From the NCBI RefSeq assembly GCF_013409745.1, contig NZ_JACCBH010000001.1, positions 372,001-436,000 on the forward strand: a DNA stretch of 64,000 bases. The letters run 5' to 3'. Below, piece after piece: positions 63,631 through 64,000 of the stretch (within the stretch, counting starts at the first letter, position 1; each line of letters opens with the position of its first letter). This stretch comes from Microbacterium pseudoresistens (GTDB taxonomy: Bacteria; Actinomycetota; Actinomycetes; Actinomycetales; Microbacteriaceae). A program made the position numbers and the translations under genes. The notes beneath the pieces are model-generated. The model made no database searches. It was not told where the DNA came from and saw only the letters and a list, made by a program, of their open reading frames with translations.

Positions 63631-64000
63631 CTACTGCGCGGAGCCGTCGCCGGAGTCGTCCGTCGACCCGTCCGTGCCGCCGTCGGCGGGCGCCTCGGGG
63701 ACCGGAGCCCGATCCATGCCGATCACGATGGTGAGCTGCTTCTGCCCGTCGCTCACGTCGTTCGCATAGACGTCGCTCTGGGCGATCTTCGCCCCGCCGA
63801 TCACCTCTGCCAGGCCCAGCGCGGCCGCCCGGTCCTCGTCGCTCTGGTAGTAGACGATCGTCTCCGGGAAGTCGGTGACATCGGCGTTGCCGGGGAGCAC
63901 GGACTCCGCGGGCCATCCTGCGTTCACGACGGTGTCGCGCATGCCCGCCGCCAGGCCGTCGCCGGCGGTCGCGTTGAGCACGAGCACCGCGTACGAGGTG
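63631..64000 (-). CDS. LytR_C domain protein (5' end outside window)
   Basis: The frame is open to the window edge. Visible residues include YAVLVLNATAGDGLAAGMRD, VVNAGWPAESVLPGNADVTD and IVYYQSDEDRAAALGLAEVI, the pattern of the LytR cell envelope-related C-terminal domain. It ends with an Asp/Gly/Ser-rich tail. The missing N-terminus probably carries a membrane helix. An internal GTG at 63987 is not needed as a start because family-like residues continue before it. Confidence 0.82.
   Translation of the reverse strand, partial: TSYAVLVLNATAGDGLAAGMRDTVVNAGWPAESVLPGNADVTDFPETIVYYQSDEDRAAALGLAEVIGGAKIAQSDVYANDVSDGQKQLTIVIGMDRAPVPEAPADGGTDGSTDDSGDGSAQ

Overview
The window is high-GC DNA with dense, often overlapping genes (ATGA/GTGA junctions), frequent GTG starts and many leaderless promoters. 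Family content (Lsr2, DtxR/IdeR, class-E-type LAVTG surface anchor, WXG100, bacterial XPB helicase, HrcA/CIRCE-controlled groEL, DUF3027, FmdB-MscL pair) points to an actinobacterium, most likely Microbacteriaceae and probably Microbacterium. This is inferred from families and gene order, not from a database search.

Region 1 (1-12405) is a carbohydrate or polyol utilisation locus. Eleven genes run leftward: a CUT1-type ABC importer without its ATPase, YjbQ, an FGGY kinase, a sugar isomerase/epimerase, an SDR dehydrogenase, a complete CUT2/ribose-type importer, and a dimethylformamidase-like protein cut by the window edge. A DeoR regulator and an archaeal-type triosephosphate-isomerase homologue run rightward. 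Dyad sites of the TGTGA/TCACA type lie between the two arms. The substrate is not identified.

Region 2 (12529-22347) holds a DUF445 membrane protein, the histidine utilisation genes (hutG; hutH-hutU-hutI with a divergent IclR regulator), small membrane or basic proteins, an NAD(P)-binding protein and an AEC-family carrier.

Region 3 (22381-27353) is decayed. It has a sortase-type DUF11 surface protein with a frameshift, a TetR regulator with a DUF998 gene broken by one TGG-to-TGA-type stop, an AraC relic with an internal TAG, an IS630 scrap, an SDR tail and half a tRNA.

Region 4 (27354-36981) is a compact pectin/galacturonate module. It encodes a cytosolic GH28 enzyme, uronate dehydrogenase, an enolase-superfamily cycloisomerase/dehydratase, KdgD-type dehydratase and alpha-ketoglutarate semialdehyde dehydrogenase. 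Together they form a plausible oxidative route from oligogalacturonide to 2-oxoglutarate. A CUT1 importer and a GntR/FCD regulator complete it. It is bounded on the left by the tRNA fragment and on the right by IS481 sequences and tRNA-Ala(CGC), whose 3' end is repeated 1.4 kb away. It looks like an acquired or exchanged segment.

Region 5 (39026-64000) is mostly core genome: MFS exporter, GNAT acetyltransferase, galU, 5-formyl-THF cyclo-ligase, fmdB-like gene, mscL, a 1240-residue helicase-like protein with degenerate nucleotide-binding motifs, an alkyltransferase-like protein lacking the reactive cysteine, a LuxR regulator, a guanidine-III riboswitch with its Gdx exporter, lsr2, tRNA-Arg(CCT), an M23 peptidase, DtxR/IdeR, serC, DUF3027, cold-shock protein, the helicase-associated protein plus XPB pair, a two-component system, WXG100, groEL with a perfect CIRCE, and a LytR_C protein cut by the window end.

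No rRNA, CRISPR array or intact prophage was seen. The least expected items are the composite sugar locus of region 1, the degenerate helicase, the cysteine-less MGMT homologue and the guanidine-III switch.
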